Positions 19,732-30,409 of a DNA stretch of 64,000 nt are shown in pieces. The first letter of the stretch is position 1. Each line of letters opens with the position of its first letter. A program made the translations under genes and the position numbers. The notes beneath the pieces are model-generated. The model was given only the letters and a program-made list of their open reading frames with translations. It was not told where the DNA came from and did no database searches. Source of the DNA: Phaseolus vulgaris (Eukaryota > Streptophyta > Magnoliopsida > Fabales > Fabaceae); contig NC_023758.2 of NCBI RefSeq assembly GCF_000499845.2, positions 26,137,520-26,201,519 on the forward strand, in the 5' to 3' direction.

Positions 19732-22470
19732 TGAGTAGCCTCTCCGATACAAATCTTCGTTGATCAAGGTGTACCGGGCGCATTGTTGCTTCATCGCCTT
19801 CTCTTGGTCGGCCGAGCACGTGCCGTCCGTCAGGTATCGGATGACGGGTGTCATCCAACTGTCGGCCTCAGCCTCTTCTTCTTCTACAGCTAGACACTCG
19901 GCCTCGGCCTCCGTCACACTTGGGTGTCTTAGCCATATTTGTATGACCGACCTCTGATGGCTCTTCTTTTTGGTGACCGAGAGCTTGGACAGGATGTCGG
20001 CCCTCTTGTTGTCCTCCCTCGGTATGTGTTGCAAGGGTGCTTTGCTGAAGCGGGCGATACTGTTTTTGGCCGCGTGGTAGTATCGCTGCAGCAAAGGTTC
20101 TTTAACCTCAAAGTCTCCATTGACTTGGCCGACCATTACCTGGGAGTCGCTTTTGCATGTAACCTCGCGCGCTCCCATGTCGTAGGCTAGGTTTAGCCCG
20201 GCCAGCAAGGCCTCGTACTCAGCCTGGTTGTTGGTCGTCTGAAATCCGAACTGGAGAGCTTGTTCTAGGAGGAGGTCGCCCGGCCCCTCCAGGACAACTC
20301 CCGCTCCACACGCTGTTTTGTTTGAGGAGCCGTCCACGTAGAGAGTCCAACCGGCCGAGAGGGTGGGCAGTGGTGTCAGCTCGGCCGAGAAGTCGGCCAA
20401 GCATTGAGATTTGATGGCGCCCCTCGGCTCATAACGTATGTCGAACTCGGAGAGTTCGACCGACCATCCTATCATCCTCCCTGCAAGGTCCGGTTTAGAT
20501 AAAATTTTAAAAATAGGGTAGTCGGTTCTTACAGTTATGGAGTGATTTTGGAAGTAGGGGCGCATCCGTCTTGCCGTGAGGATGAGTGCGAGAGCCACCT
20601 TCTCTATCATCTGATATCGGGTCTCGGCCGAGTGGAGGGTTCGGCTCACAAAGTATATGGGTCGCTCCTCGCCCTCGGCTTCCTGCACTAGGGCAGCGCT
20701 GACTGCTTCTTCCGAGACTGCTAGATATACCAGGATTGGGATGTCGGGTCTCGGCTTCTGGATGACGGCCGGGGATGTGAGGAACTCCTTAAATTTTTTG
20801 AAGATTTCCTCGCATTGGTCGTCCCAGATGAATTTTTTGCCTTTTCGGAGCAACTGAACGATCGGCCTCGTCCTCTCGGCCAGACGGGGGACAAATCGAG
20901 AGAGGGCGGTCAGCCGCCCAAGGAGTTGTTGTACCTCCTTCACGGTGTTCGGGCTTCTCATGCTGAGTATAGCCTGACATTTGTCGGGGTTTGCCTCTAT
21001 CCCTCGGTGGGTGAGCATGAAACCTAGGAACTTTCCTCCCTCTACCCCGAAAGTACATTTTTTGGGGTTGAGTTTCATGTTGACTCCCCTTAGAGCCTTG
21101 AAGACCTCGTCCAGATCCTTCAGATGTTGCTCGAAGGAGTCGGACTTCACGACTATGTCGTCCACATAGACTTCTACCGCCCGGCCTATCAGACCCTTGA
21201 AAATTTTGTCCATGAGACGCTGGTAGGTCGCCCCGGCGTTCTTGAGGCCGAACGGCATGACCTCGTAGTAGTAGTTGGCATCGGCCGTCATGAAGGCCGT
21301 CTTCTCCTTGTCCCGCGGGTGCATGCTTATCTGGTTATAGCCAGAGTAAGCGTCCAGGAAGCTCATAATTTTGTGGCCGGCCGCCCCATCCACCAGTCGG
21401 TCAATGTTTGGGAGGGGGTAGGTGTCCTTCGGGCATGCGCTGTTGATGTTTCTGTAGTCGACGCACATCCTCCAGTTACCGTTAGGCTTGGTAACCATGA
21501 CGACGTTGGCCAGCCATGTCGTGTATCGGGCCTCCCTTAGGAATCCGGCCGACAGGAGCTTGCCGGCCTCCTCCTTCGCTGCGAGTCGTTTTTCGTCGCC
21601 CAAGTCCCTCTTCTTTTGGGAGATCGGACGGGCTTCCTTAAATATGGACAGCCGATGGGTGATGACATCCGGACTTACTCCCGGCATGTCGGCCGGCGTC
21701 CATGCGAACATGTCGACATTCTTTTTTAGCGCGGCGTGCATGACCTCGGCCTCGGCCGCCGCCAAGGCTGTCCCTACAGCCGTGCTGTGCTCTTCGTCGA
21801 GGAGGGGGACTCTCCTCAGCTCCTCTCTTGCCTCTAGTCTGTCCTCGGTTGCCCGGGGATCAAGGTCTACTAGTGCCACGGTTGGCTGGGTCTCCCTAGG
21901 CCGGTCCTTCCTGGGGGAGCGGTCCTTTCGGGAGGACTTTCTCGCCCGAAGGGGAGAGGTGTCTGCCCTTAGAGGCTCCACCCGGAGGCTCTCGGCGTAG
22001 CACTCCCGTGCTTCTTTCTGGTCCACGTGGACTGTGAGAATGTCTCTTGTCTTCGAAGGGAATTTCATTGCGAGATGAGGGGTTGATACTATGGCCATCA
22101 GCCGGTTGATGGATGGTCGGCCGAGGAGGATGTTGTAGGAGGTGTTGGCGTCGATGACCAGGTACCGGATTTTGATGGTCCTGGTGTTCTTCCCCTCTCC
22201 GAAGGTGGTGTACAAGTCGATATACCCCTTGGTACCCACCCTTTCGCCCGAGAATCCTACCACGTGGTCGTCGTATGGCATCATCTCGGCCTCGGTCATT
22301 CTCATGGCCTTGAAAGTTTTCCAGTAGAGGATATCTACCGAACTTCCTTGGTCTACGAGGGTCTTCCTTATGGTGAATCGATCTATGTCGACCGCTATCA
22401 CCATCGGGTCGTCCTGCTGGCGGTAGTCTACGCCCTTGAAGTCATCGTCCGTGAATGTGATGGGTGGCAT
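19720..22470 (-). CDS. pol: Tat element pol: protease, reverse transcriptase, dual RNase H
   Basis: A 916-residue open frame. Protease with the D-x-G-S signature (DQGSSVDIL, D40). RT about 300-490 with YVDD at 435-438 and the plant Ty3 landmarks WLANVVMVTKP, DAYSGYNQI and MPFGLKNAGATYQ. A Ty3-type RNase H region at about 560-690 lacks the expected first Asp (VYLAVSEEAV). A second RNase H at about 708-830 has a complete Asp-Glu-Asp-Asp set (YVDGSS D713, AEYEAL, SDSQ D775, KRADIL D825). The dual RNase H arrangement is characteristic of Tat elements. The first ATG at 22470 is probably not the true beginning: the same frame extends upstream through a TGA (22477-22479) into GGFAGGGSTNNARKKH, the gag-pol linker, which is out of frame with gag. 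It ends at a frameshift before integrase. Confidence 0.93.
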   Translation of the reverse strand: MPPITFTDDDFKGVDYRQQDDPMVIAVDIDRFTIRKTLVDQGSSVDILYWKTFKAMRMTEAEMMPYDDHVVGFSGERVGTKGYIDLYTTFGEGKNTRTIKIRYLVIDANTSYNILLGRPSINRLMAIVSTPHLAMKFPSKTRDILTVHVDQKEARECYAESLRVEPLRADTSPLRARKSSRKDRSPRKDRPRETQPTVALVDLDPRATEDRLEAREELRRVPLLDEEHSTAVGTALAAAEAEVMHAALKKNVDMFAWTPADMPGVSPDVITHRLSIFKEARPISQKKRDLGDEKRLAAKEEAGKLLSAGFLREARYTTWLANVVMVTKPNGNWRMCVDYRNINSACPKDTYPLPNIDRLVDGAAGHKIMSFLDAYSGYNQISMHPRDKEKTAFMTADANYYYEVMPFGLKNAGATYQRLMDKIFKGLIGRAVEVYVDDIVVKSDSFEQHLKDLDEVFKALRGVNMKLNPKKCTFGVEGGKFLGFMLTHRGIEANPDKCQAILSMRSPNTVKEVQQLLGRLTALSRFVPRLAERTRPIVQLLRKGKKFIWDDQCEEIFKKFKEFLTSPAVIQKPRPDIPILVYLAVSEEAVSAALVQEAEGEERPIYFVSRTLHSAETRYQMIEKVALALILTARRMRPYFQNHSITVRTDYPIFKILSKPDLAGRMIGWSVELSEFDIRYEPRGAIKSQCLADFSAELTPLPTLSAGWTLYVDGSSNKTACGAGVVLEGPGDLLLEQALQFGFQTTNNQAEYEALLAGLNLAYDMGAREVTCKSDSQVMVGQVNGDFEVKEPLLQRYYHAAKNSIARFSKAPLQHIPREDNKRADILSKLSVTKKKSHQRSVIQIWLRHPSVTEAEAECLAVEEEEAEADSWMTPVIRYLTDGTCSADQEKAMKQQCARYTLINEDLYRRGYSTPC

Positions 22471-22565
22471 TCTCGGTCAGAACGCCACAGCGTTTACCTG
22501 ATGTACTGCCCGGAGGTGCTTCTTTCGGGCGTTGTTCGTGCTTCCTCCCCCGGCGAAGCCGCCGG

Positions 22566-23981
22566 CTATAGTGTTGATAACCTCTCGGTTACCTCTCCTA
22601 TCGGCCTCCCTGGGGGGTCGTCTCTTCGAGGGGGATCGGCCCTTGCGGGTTGTCGGTCGCCTCTGTTGTTTTGGTTTTCTCGGCCGCGCTGAGGTGATCT
22701 CGTCCGCCTGGGAGGATCCGCCCGGCCTGGTGGGTCTCGGCCATTCCTGACGAACCGGCGGAGATGCCCAGCCTGGATAAGTTCCTCTATCTTGTCCTTA
22801 AGGGCCTGACACTCGTCGGTTGAGTGTCCGGTGTTCTGGTGGTACCGACACTGCTTCCTCCGGTCGGCGTTATTTGGGCTGGCCACCTTCCTTGGGGGAG
22901 GGATCAGCTCAGTGTTAAGGGCTTCGTCCAGAATCCTTCCCCGCTCGACCGTTAGGGGTGTATACCTCGAGAAACGGATCGGTCGGTCTCGGTTTTCCCG
23001 GCGCCGGTCCGTTCTCTGTATCGGCCGAGCCTGTCGGTCTTTTTCTTCCTTCCTCTCTCCGCCGGCCTCGGCACGGGCCTGGTTGCGGAACTCTCTTAGT
23101 TCCTCCAACTGCATGTACTTAGCGGCTCTCTTTCTCAGCTCGTCCAGGCTGTCGGCCGACTGCATGCATAGGTTGTCGGCAAAGGGCCCCGGGCGCAGGG
23201 CCGTCAGCATGTGGTGCATGGCGACATCCGGACTCAGATTTCGGATGCTCATTGCCACTTTACTGAACCTATCTACGAAGGTTCTCAGCGACTCTCCCTT
23301 CTCCTGGCGGATGCCTACCAGGGCGATTGAGGTCAGATGGTGCGGCCGACTGGTCGCGAACTGTGTTTCGAACTTTGCGACGAGCGTGGCAAAGCTATCT
23401 ATGGAGTTGGGTGAGAGCTTGGTGAACCAACTAAGGGTTGCACCCTTCAAGGATGTGGGGAACACTCGGCACAAGACGGCGTCGTCCGAGGTGTAGAGAC
23501 TCATATGGGTGGTGTAGGCGTCCATATGCTCGTCCGGGTCGGTCGACCCGTCGTATCGGTCTCGGTTGAAACCCTTCCACTTCTCAGGAAGTGGGACTTC
23601 GATGATGTTGTTTGTAAAGGGGTGACGGCGGTTCGGGTCGGCCGTCAGGGTCGTCCGGGTGGATCTGATTAGGCACGACTCGTCGCCCGTTTCAGTCTCG
23701 CGGGGAGGGGGTCGGCATCTCGTCCCCTCGGCCACATTCGGGTTGGGGGGAGAAGTGTAGGACTTGCCGACCACGTTCGTCGGTATGACAGAGGGTCCTC
23801 CCTCCCCCAGCTTCTTTCTCATATCTTCGTTCTCCCTGCGGAGAACCTGCAGCTCTTGCTCATTTTTCTGAGCGGCCTCCTCGACCTTTCTTCGCATCTC
23901 GGCCATCTCCCTCTGGAGAGACAGCAGCAACATTGTTTGGTCGGCTTCAGTCATTCTTTCCATGCTTCTTGTCGAAACCAT
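22566..23981 (-). CDS. gag: Tat element gag
   Basis: 471-residue frame starting at ATG 23979-23981, only about 30-50 nt from the primer binding site. Order of features: a coiled coil (residues 13-58), the Retrotrans_gag capsid domain (about 165-300, with GATLSWFTKLS and RFSKVAMSIRNLSPDVAMHHM), an Arg-rich stretch (308-340), a CHHC zinc knuckle variant (C378-x2-H-x4-H-x4-C391) followed by ALKDKIEELIQAGHL, and an Arg/Pro-rich tail. The frame ends at TAG 22566 after a likely one-base shift: conserved linker residues (NTIAGGFAGGG) occur in another frame from about 22555. A C6 run at 22612-22617 (minus strand) is a good candidate for the lost base. In related elements gag and pol are usually continuous. 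Confidence 0.92.
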   Translation of the reverse strand: MVSTRSMERMTEADQTMLLLSLQREMAEMRRKVEEAAQKNEQELQVLRRENEDMRKKLGEGGPSVIPTNVVGKSYTSPPNPNVAEGTRCRPPPRETETGDESCLIRSTRTTLTADPNRRHPFTNNIIEVPLPEKWKGFNRDRYDGSTDPDEHMDAYTTHMSLYTSDDAVLCRVFPTSLKGATLSWFTKLSPNSIDSFATLVAKFETQFATSRPHHLTSIALVGIRQEKGESLRTFVDRFSKVAMSIRNLSPDVAMHHMLTALRPGPFADNLCMQSADSLDELRKRAAKYMQLEELREFRNQARAEAGGERKEEKDRQARPIQRTDRRRENRDRPIRFSRYTPLTVERGRILDEALNTELIPPPRKVASPNNADRRKQCRYHQNTGHSTDECQALKDKIEELIQAGHLRRFVRNGRDPPGRADPPRRTRSPQRGRENQNNRGDRQPARADPPRRDDPPGRPIGEVTERLSTL

Positions 23982-24010
23982 CTACTTTTTCCTTCAGCTA
24001 GTTTCCCTCG

Positions 24011-24028
24011 GTCCCACGGTGGGCGCCA
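24011..24028 (-). other. Primer binding site of the Tat element
   Basis: Two bases inside the 5' LTR end the minus strand reads TGGCGCCCACCGTGGGAC. TGGCGCC is the start of tRNA-Asp-type primer sites used by many plant Ty3 elements; downstream bases diverge, so the tRNA assignment is tentative. Confidence 0.7.
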
Positions 24029-24293
24029 ATTGTTCGTGCTAGGGAGATGGGACCTAGAGAACTATTGAAGTCTTCTTCGTCTTCCTTCGGTCGGGCAGGT
24101 GACTGGGTGATGAGCTGGGATTCTTCTCGTCCTCCTGCTTATCCTTCGGCGCTCGGGACTCGGTCGTCGGGGGAACACCGGATGGTGGGGGTACCTGCGA
24201 AGGCACTCCGACGCTCAAGTCAGTAAAGCGGGTGGTTAGCTCTCAGGTAGGTGAACAGTAATAATGACATACCTTACTCCTTGGAATGCGTGC

Positions 24294-24302
24294 TATTTAT
24301 AT
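24294..24302 (-). promoter_or_regulatory. LTR TATA box of the Tat element
   Basis: TATAAATAG read on the minus strand, followed by CACGCATTCC. It is placed upstream of gag with the expected orientation. Confidence 0.6.
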
Positions 24303-24519
24303 TATTCTAATGGGCCTACCTTGTTGGGCCCGTTTATCGAGGTGGATACCGCTTAGGGTTGCATTACCTAATTCTTGATGATGGATTAGCTTTACTGATC
24401 TCGGTTTGAGCGTTAATTGTAATGGGGTTCGGCCATCGGCCAAATTCTCACGGTGAGGGTAGGCCATCGGCCAAATAAATGTGGTCTTCGACAGTCTCAG
24501 TTAAGTCTTCGAAGGTCTT

Positions 24520-24807
24520 GGCCACTCGTCTGTCGGCCAAGTATGCAAAGGTCTCGGCCACTCGTCTGTCGGCCAAGTATACAAAGGTTTCAGCCACTCG
24601 TTTGTCGGCCAAGTATGCAAAGGTTTCAGCCACTCGTCTGTCGGCCAAGTATGCAAAGGTCTCGGCCACTCGTCTGTCGGCCAAGTATACAAAGGTTTCA
24701 GCCACTCGTTTGTCGGCCAAGTATGCAAAGGTCTCAGCCACTCGTCTGTCGGCCAAGTATGCAAAGGTCTCGGCCACTCGTCTGTCGGCCAAGTATACAA
24801 AGATCTT
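24520..24807. repeat. 36-bp tandem repeat in the 5' LTR, 8 copies
   Basis: Same unit as at 14469-14648. The three extra copies carry the same internal variants (GTATGC/GTATAC, CGTCTG/CGTTTG) as their neighbours, indicating a block duplication or deletion of three units rather than independent point changes. Confidence 0.95.
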
Positions 24808-24885
24808 GACTTCTCAGTCTCTCGGTCAGGCTTGACTGGGCGTCGGGCAGGCAGGTGGGTCCCGGCCTCGCCCAGTACCGGTACA

Positions 24886-25940
24886 ACTAGTTTGTTAATA
24901 ATGTTAATTTTGGCTATCATTTATGGATTTATTAACTCTTTAGTTTCTATTATCTAAAATTTACATAAAAGTTGAAAGTTTATTATTGTATAATAATAAT
25001 AATAATATTAAGAAAATAATAATTATCAAATTATACGTAATTATTGTACATTATTGTACGCAATTATAATGATAAAATTCCATGATTAATGAATCCCTAC
25101 ATAATTAGCTTGTAATGTGGAGAGAGAAAGTCTCAATACACTTGTATATATTTGCTGTACATGATTACATGAGTAATATGAATGTAAATACATTTCTTAT
25201 ATTATATCAGAGCAACCGATGGTGCTCTAACCGTCTCTCCACTTTTTATCCGCTAAATAAGAGATCATGTCTGACAAAAACAACACTAGTAACAGTGATA
25301 AGACTAATTTTCTAATTTTTGCATGAGGATTTGCAAACATGTTTAGGACAACCAAGTGAAGTTAATGGAGTTGTTTTATCTAGGCTGCTATCAAACTCTA
25401 CTATCTAAAAATTTAATTTACTATTAGATTCAATCATCACCAACCACTATGCTTATACTTTTTTCTTTTTCTTTGATGTTAACAATGATGCTTTATACTT
25501 AATGAATAATGAATCCACAAATAGGATAGACTTTGAGGAGGAGGATTCCAAGAGTATTTGATATTCCATGTTTATGTGTGAAAGAATTTCTGAATCCACT
25601 AGAAGCCCTGATATGTTCTTGTAGCAGGTAACCACCAATGAAAAAGATGAATTGCTAATCCAACCCAGTTATTCCTTAATTTGTGAGCAAATGTTTCGGG
25701 AGACACTGTCAAAATAACGCGTCTGATAGAAACCTGGTGCAAGACTTCATCCCGAACAAATTCAGCAATTGACAACGACTATTTACTCGCTACACAATAG
25801 TTATAAAAGTGACACGTTTATAAACGCTGCATGTTTAAATATTTAAGATTTGTGTCTACTTAAGATTTTTTTAAAATATTTTATATATTTTTATTTACTA
25901 AAATAAAGTACCGGGTCAAACGGTGACGCTATGAACATTG
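24886..25940 (+). repeat. Copia-derived tandem array, unit 1 (1055 bp)
   Basis: Begins ACTAGTTTGTTAATAATG. Contains an LTR-like segment starting TATTAAGAAAATAATAATTATC (about 25004) with AATTAGCTTGTAATGTGGAGAGAG, then ATATCAGAGCAACC (about 25203), resembling the initiator tRNA-Met primer site of copia elements. A short gag-like start MSDKNNTSNSDKTNF (ATG 25267) follows, then a segment resembling the gag-pol junction. It ends GGGTCAAACGGTGACGC..GAACATTG. Unit 2 follows directly. Confidence 0.85.
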
Positions 25941-26976
25941 ACTAGTTTGTTAATAATGTTAATTTTGACTATCATTTATGAATTTATTAACTTTTTAGTT
26001 TCTATTATCTAAAATAAAATTACATAAGAGTTGAAAGTTTATTATTGTACAATAATAATAATAATAATAATATTAAGAAAATAAAAATTATCAAATTATA
26101 CGTAGTTATTGCACGTTATTGTACGCAGTTATATTTAATTAATCTAATAATGATAAAATCCCATGATTAATGAATTCCTACATAATTAGCTTGTAATTTG
26201 GAGAGAGAAAGTCTCAATACACTTGTATATAATTACTGTACATGATTACATTAGTGATATGAATGTAAATATATTTCTTATATTATATCAGAGCAACCGA
26301 TAATGATCTAACCGTCTCTCCATTTTTATCCGCTAAATAAGAAATCATGTCTGACAAAAAAAACACTCGTAACAGTGATCAAACTAATTTTTTCCATGAG
26401 GATTTACAAACATGTATCGAACAACCAAGTGAAGTTAATGGAGTTGTTTTGTCTAGGCTGCTATCAACTCTACTATCTAAAAATTTATTTTACTATCAGA
26501 TTCAATCATCACCAACTACTATGCTTATACTTGTTTTCTTTTTCTTTGATGTTAACAATGATGCTTTATATTTAATGAATAATGAATGCACAAATATGAT
26601 AGACTATAAGGAGGAGGATTCCAAGAGTATTTGATATTCCGTGTTTCTGTGTGAATGAATTTCTGAATCCACCAGAAGCCTTGATATGTTCTTGTAGCAG
26701 GTAACAACCAATGAAAAAGATGAATTGCTAATCCAACCTAATTATTCCTTTATTTGTGAGCAAATACTTCGGGAGCCACTGTCAAAATAACGCGTCCGAT
26801 AGAAACATGATGCAAGACTCCACTCCGAGCAAATTCAGCAATTGACAACAGCTATTTACTCGCTACACAATAATTATAAAAGTGACACGTTTATAAACGC
26901 TGCATGTTTAAATATTTTATATATTTTTATTTACTAAAATAAAGTACCGGGTCAAACGGTGACCCTATGAACATTG
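25941..26976 (+). repeat. Copia-derived tandem array, unit 2 (1036 bp)
   Basis: Same layout as unit 1, a few percent diverged, with an expanded AAT microsatellite before the LTR-like segment. It keeps the longest gag-like frame of the array (26347-26634). Confidence 0.85.
26347..26634 (+). pseudogene. Gag-like N-terminal frame in array unit 2
   Basis: 95-residue frame starting MSDKKNTRNSDQTNF, about 60 bp after the primer-site-like ATATCAGAGC. Position and start fit a truncated copia gag leader; the rest (HEDLQTCIEQPSEVNGVVLS...) has no convincing domain. The corresponding frames in units 1 and 3 are closed by stops. Confidence 0.35.
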
Positions 26977-28018
26977 ACTAGTTTGTTAATAATGTTAATT
27001 TTGGCTATCATTTATGGATTTATTAACCTTTTAGTTTCTATTATCTAAAATTTACATAAAAGTTGAAAGTTTACTATTGTATAATAATAATAATATTAAG
27101 AAAATAATAATTATCAAATTATACGTAATTATTGTACATTATTGTCGCAATTATATTCAATTAATCTAATAATGATAAAATTCCATGATTAATGAATCCC
27201 TACGTAATTAGCTTGTGATTTGGAGAGAGAAAGTCTCAATACACTTGTATACATTTACTGTACATGATTACATGAGTGATCTGAATGTAAATACATTTCT
27301 TATATTGTATCAAAGCAACCTATGGTGCTCTAACCGTCTCTCCATTTTTATCCGCTAAATAAGAGATCATGTTTGACAAAAAAAACACTAGTAACAGTGA
27401 CCAGACTAATTTTTGCATGAGGACTTGCAAACATGTTTAGGACAACCAAGTGAAGTTAATGAAGTTATTTTGTCTAGGCGGCTATCAAACTCTACTATCT
27501 AAAAAATTTATTTTACTATCAGATTCAATCTTCACCAACTACTATGCTTATACTTTTTTTCTTTTTCTTTGATGTTATACTTAATGAATAATGAATGCAC
27601 ATATATGATAGACTATGAGGAGGATTCTAAGAGTATTTGATATTCCATGTTTATGTGGGAAAACATTTCTGAATCCACCAAAAGCCTTGATATGTTCTTG
27701 TAGCAGGTAACAACCAATGAAAATGATCAATTGCTAATCCAACCTAGTTATTCCTTAATTTGTGAGCAAATACTTCGAGAGCCACTGTCAAAATAACGCG
27801 TCCGATAGAAACCTGGTGCAAGACTTCACCCCGAGCAAATTCAACAATTGACAAATACTATTTACTCGTTAAACAATAATTATAAAAGTGACACGTTTAT
27901 AAACGCTACATGTTTAAATATTTAAGATTTGTGTCTACTTAAGATTTTTTTAAAATATTTTATATATTTTTATTTACTAAAATAAAGTACCGGGTCAAAC
28001 GGTGACCTATGAACATTG
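26977..28018 (+). repeat. Copia-derived tandem array, unit 3 (1042 bp)
   Basis: Same layout; the primer-like site here reads TGTATCAAAGCAACC (about 27307). Ends GGTGACCTATGAACATTG, continuing into unit 4. Confidence 0.85.
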
Positions 28019-28388
28019 ACTAGTTTGTTAATAATGTTAATTTTGGCTATCATTTATGGATTTATTAACTTTTTAGTTTCTATTATCTAAAATAAAATTA
28101 TATAAAAGTTGAAAGTTTATTATTGTACAATAATAATAATAAGGAAATAATAAATATCAAATTATACGTAATTATTATATGTTATTTTACATTATTGTAC
28201 GCAATTATATGCAATTAATTTCTTTTTTTATTTTATGAGAAATGGAGATAATATTGATAGAACTAATGGTGGCTCTACTAATTTCCCATGATTTACATAA
28301 TAAATTCTTTGCTGAAAGAAAGTGCGACTTTGAAAGCAAAATAGACTCGGAGGAAAATACGGGTCAAATGACGACTCTATGGACATTG
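28019..28388 (+). repeat. Copia-derived tandem array, truncated unit 4 (370 bp)
   Basis: Starts like the others but after the CAATTATATGCAATTAA part of the LTR-like segment jumps to AAATGGAGATAATATTGATAG and CGACTTTGAAAGCAAAATAGACTCGGAGG. Units 5 and the region at 33460 share pieces of this. It represents a deleted or alternative internal region. Confidence 0.75.
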
Positions 28389-29429
28389 ACTACTTTGTCA
28401 ATATTGTTAATTATGGATTTACTAACGTTTTAGTTTCTATTATCTAAAATAAAATTTCATAAAAGTTGAAAGTTTTATTGTATAATAATAATAATATTAA
28501 GAAAATAATAATTATAATTATACGTAATTTTTATACGATATTGTACATAATTATACATAATTAGCTTGTAATTTGGAGAGAGAAAGTTTCCATACACTTG
28601 TATATATTTCCTGTACACGGAGTTATGTAAATACACGCAAGGAGAATAAAGATATTTTTATTTTTCTTACCATCTTATATGGTCTATTCATTTTTATCCG
28701 CTAAATAAATGTTTATAAACGTTGCAGGTCCGTTTAAATATTTAAGATTTGTGTCTACTAAATTTTTTAAATATTTTATATTCTTTTATTTACTAAAATA
28801 TTGAAGTATAAACGCAGGTATTTTTTCTGTCGAGATCGAAAGACATGAAAATACAAGAATACAAAAATACAAGAAGTAGAAGACTGAAAATTAAAAAAGT
28901 ACAAGAAGTATGTTCGTATTAGTATTAATTAGAATATTTTATGTCTAATTAATATACTTAAAATATGTGTTAACTGTGGTGTAGTTAGATACATTATTAG
29001 TTAAAGTAGTTAGTTTGTAGTTAGTTAATGGGTATGATATATATATTTTGTGATAATACATATGTTCGTTCTCCTCCCATAAAACGGCTTTTAACATTAC
29101 ATTACGATGGAAGAGCCTATTTTAGAGTATTACGGGATTCTTCATGCATGATAATGATGTTGTTCTTACTCGGATAAGAATTCATATTTTTTATTTTTCT
29201 TTCTTTGTTTCTTTGAGATTTCGTATATTTTTTTCTTTTTCTTTCTTTAAGATTTTGTATACTTTTTTTACTTTCTTTCTTGGTTTTTTTGAAATTTTGT
29301 ATACTTTTTTTTTCTTTGTTTATTTGTATTTCTTTGATAGATTATTTTTTTATTTTATAGGAAATGGAGATAATATTGATAGAACTAATGAGGCTCTACG
29401 CACGGGTCAAACGACGACCCTATGGATAT
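28389..29429 (+). repeat. Copia-derived tandem array, divergent unit 5 (1041 bp)
   Basis: More diverged. It includes a second type of internal sequence (GTCGAGATCGAAAGACATGAAAATAC, ATGTTCGTATTAGTATTAATTAG) that documents the empty target site of the LINE inserted in unit 6. A pyrimidine-rich tract at about 29180-29340 has several TTTCTTTCTTTGAGATTTTGTATAC-like repeats. Confidence 0.75.
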
Positions 29430-30409
29430 ACTAGTTTGTCAATAATGTTAATTTTGACTCTCATTTATGGATTTATTAACTTTTTAGTTTCTATTATCTA
29501 AAATAAAATTCCATAAAAGTTGAAAGTTTTTTTTATTATAGAATAATAATAATAATAATATTAAGAAAATAATAATTATTAAATTATACACAATTATTGT
29601 ACGTAATTATACATAATTAGCTTGTAATTTGGAAAGAGAAAGTCTTCATATACTTGTATATATTTTTATTTTTCTTACCATCTTACCATCTTATATAATA
29701 TTCATATATGGTATCAAAGCAGTGCTCTGACAGTCTCTTCATTTGTATCCGCTAAATAAGAGATCATGTATGGGAAAAAAGGCACTAGTAAAGAGTCCGA
29801 TGGAAACCTGATACAAGGCTTCACTGCTGAGCAAATTTCAACAATTGGCAAAGGCTATTTGTTCGCTAAACAATAATGGTCAAAGTGACACGTTTATAAA
29901 CGTTGCAGGTCTGTTTAAATATTTAAGATTTGTGTCTACTTAAGATTTTAAATATTTTATATATTTCATATTTTTATATTTTTATTTACTAAAATATTGA
30001 AGTATAAACACAAGTATTTCTGTCGAGATCGAAAGACATGAAAATCCGAGGATGTAAGAAGTAGAAGACTGAAAATAAAAAAAGTACAAGAAGAAGTATG
30101 TTCGTATTAGTTTTTTTTTATCGGCAAGAAAAAATAAATAAAATAAATATGAACCACTTTAGGTGTGACTCAACCCTTATACATAACCATAACACAATAT
30201 GCCCTGAGAACCCCTTCTAATCAACCTAATCTTTATAAACTTAAAACAACAAACACCCTAGCCAAATGAATAAACATCGCAAAAGCTCACTTAATTGAAA
30301 ACATACAAGGCACATGATCAATGCACCACTCAGAATAAGTAAAACAAGCAGAATCGGATTTAGATGTTACCCAAGACCCAACCTTTAATTGAGCCAAGGT
30401 GAACATTTT

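Larger units (their letters stand above)
13980..24885 (-). mobile_element. Complete Ty3/gypsy LTR retrotransposon, Tat-type, 10.9 kb
   Basis: Bounded by the 5-bp target duplication ACTAG (13975-13979 and 24886-24890). Both LTRs begin TGTACCGGTAC and end CACGAACA when read on the minus strand. In element order: 5' LTR (right), primer binding site, gag, protease-RT-RNase H-integrase, two minisatellite arrays, an opposite-strand gene, polypurine tract and 3' LTR (left). A second complete RNase H after the Ty3-type RNase H region, the antisense ORF and 3' tandem repeats are hallmarks of the plant Tat lineage (established knowledge). The element is much more GC-rich than its surroundings, and the hexamer TCGGCC/GGCCGA recurs in all its parts. 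The reading frames carry several lesions (see the gene entries), so this copy looks non-autonomous. Confidence 0.95.
24031..24885 (-). repeat. 5' LTR of the Tat element (855 bp)
   Basis: Same ends and sequence as the LTR at 13980-14726, but with eight 36-bp repeats (24520-24807) instead of five. A TATA box on the minus strand (TATAAATAG, 24302-24294) sits downstream of the repeats in the direction of transcription, so the 36-bp array lies in the U3 region, where enhancer-like repeats are common. Confidence 0.95.

Noticed and set aside
19732..19858. N-terminal part of the integrase frame as a true protein start
   Set aside because: Residues before LLKC come from reading the end of the RNase H region out of frame; the real integrase begins after the frameshift.
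20657..23496. Plus-strand frames opposite gag-pol (for example 21124-21540, 22831-23496)
   Set aside because: Shadows of the GC-rich pol and gag genes; no domains, unlike the genuine antisense gene at 15130-17252.
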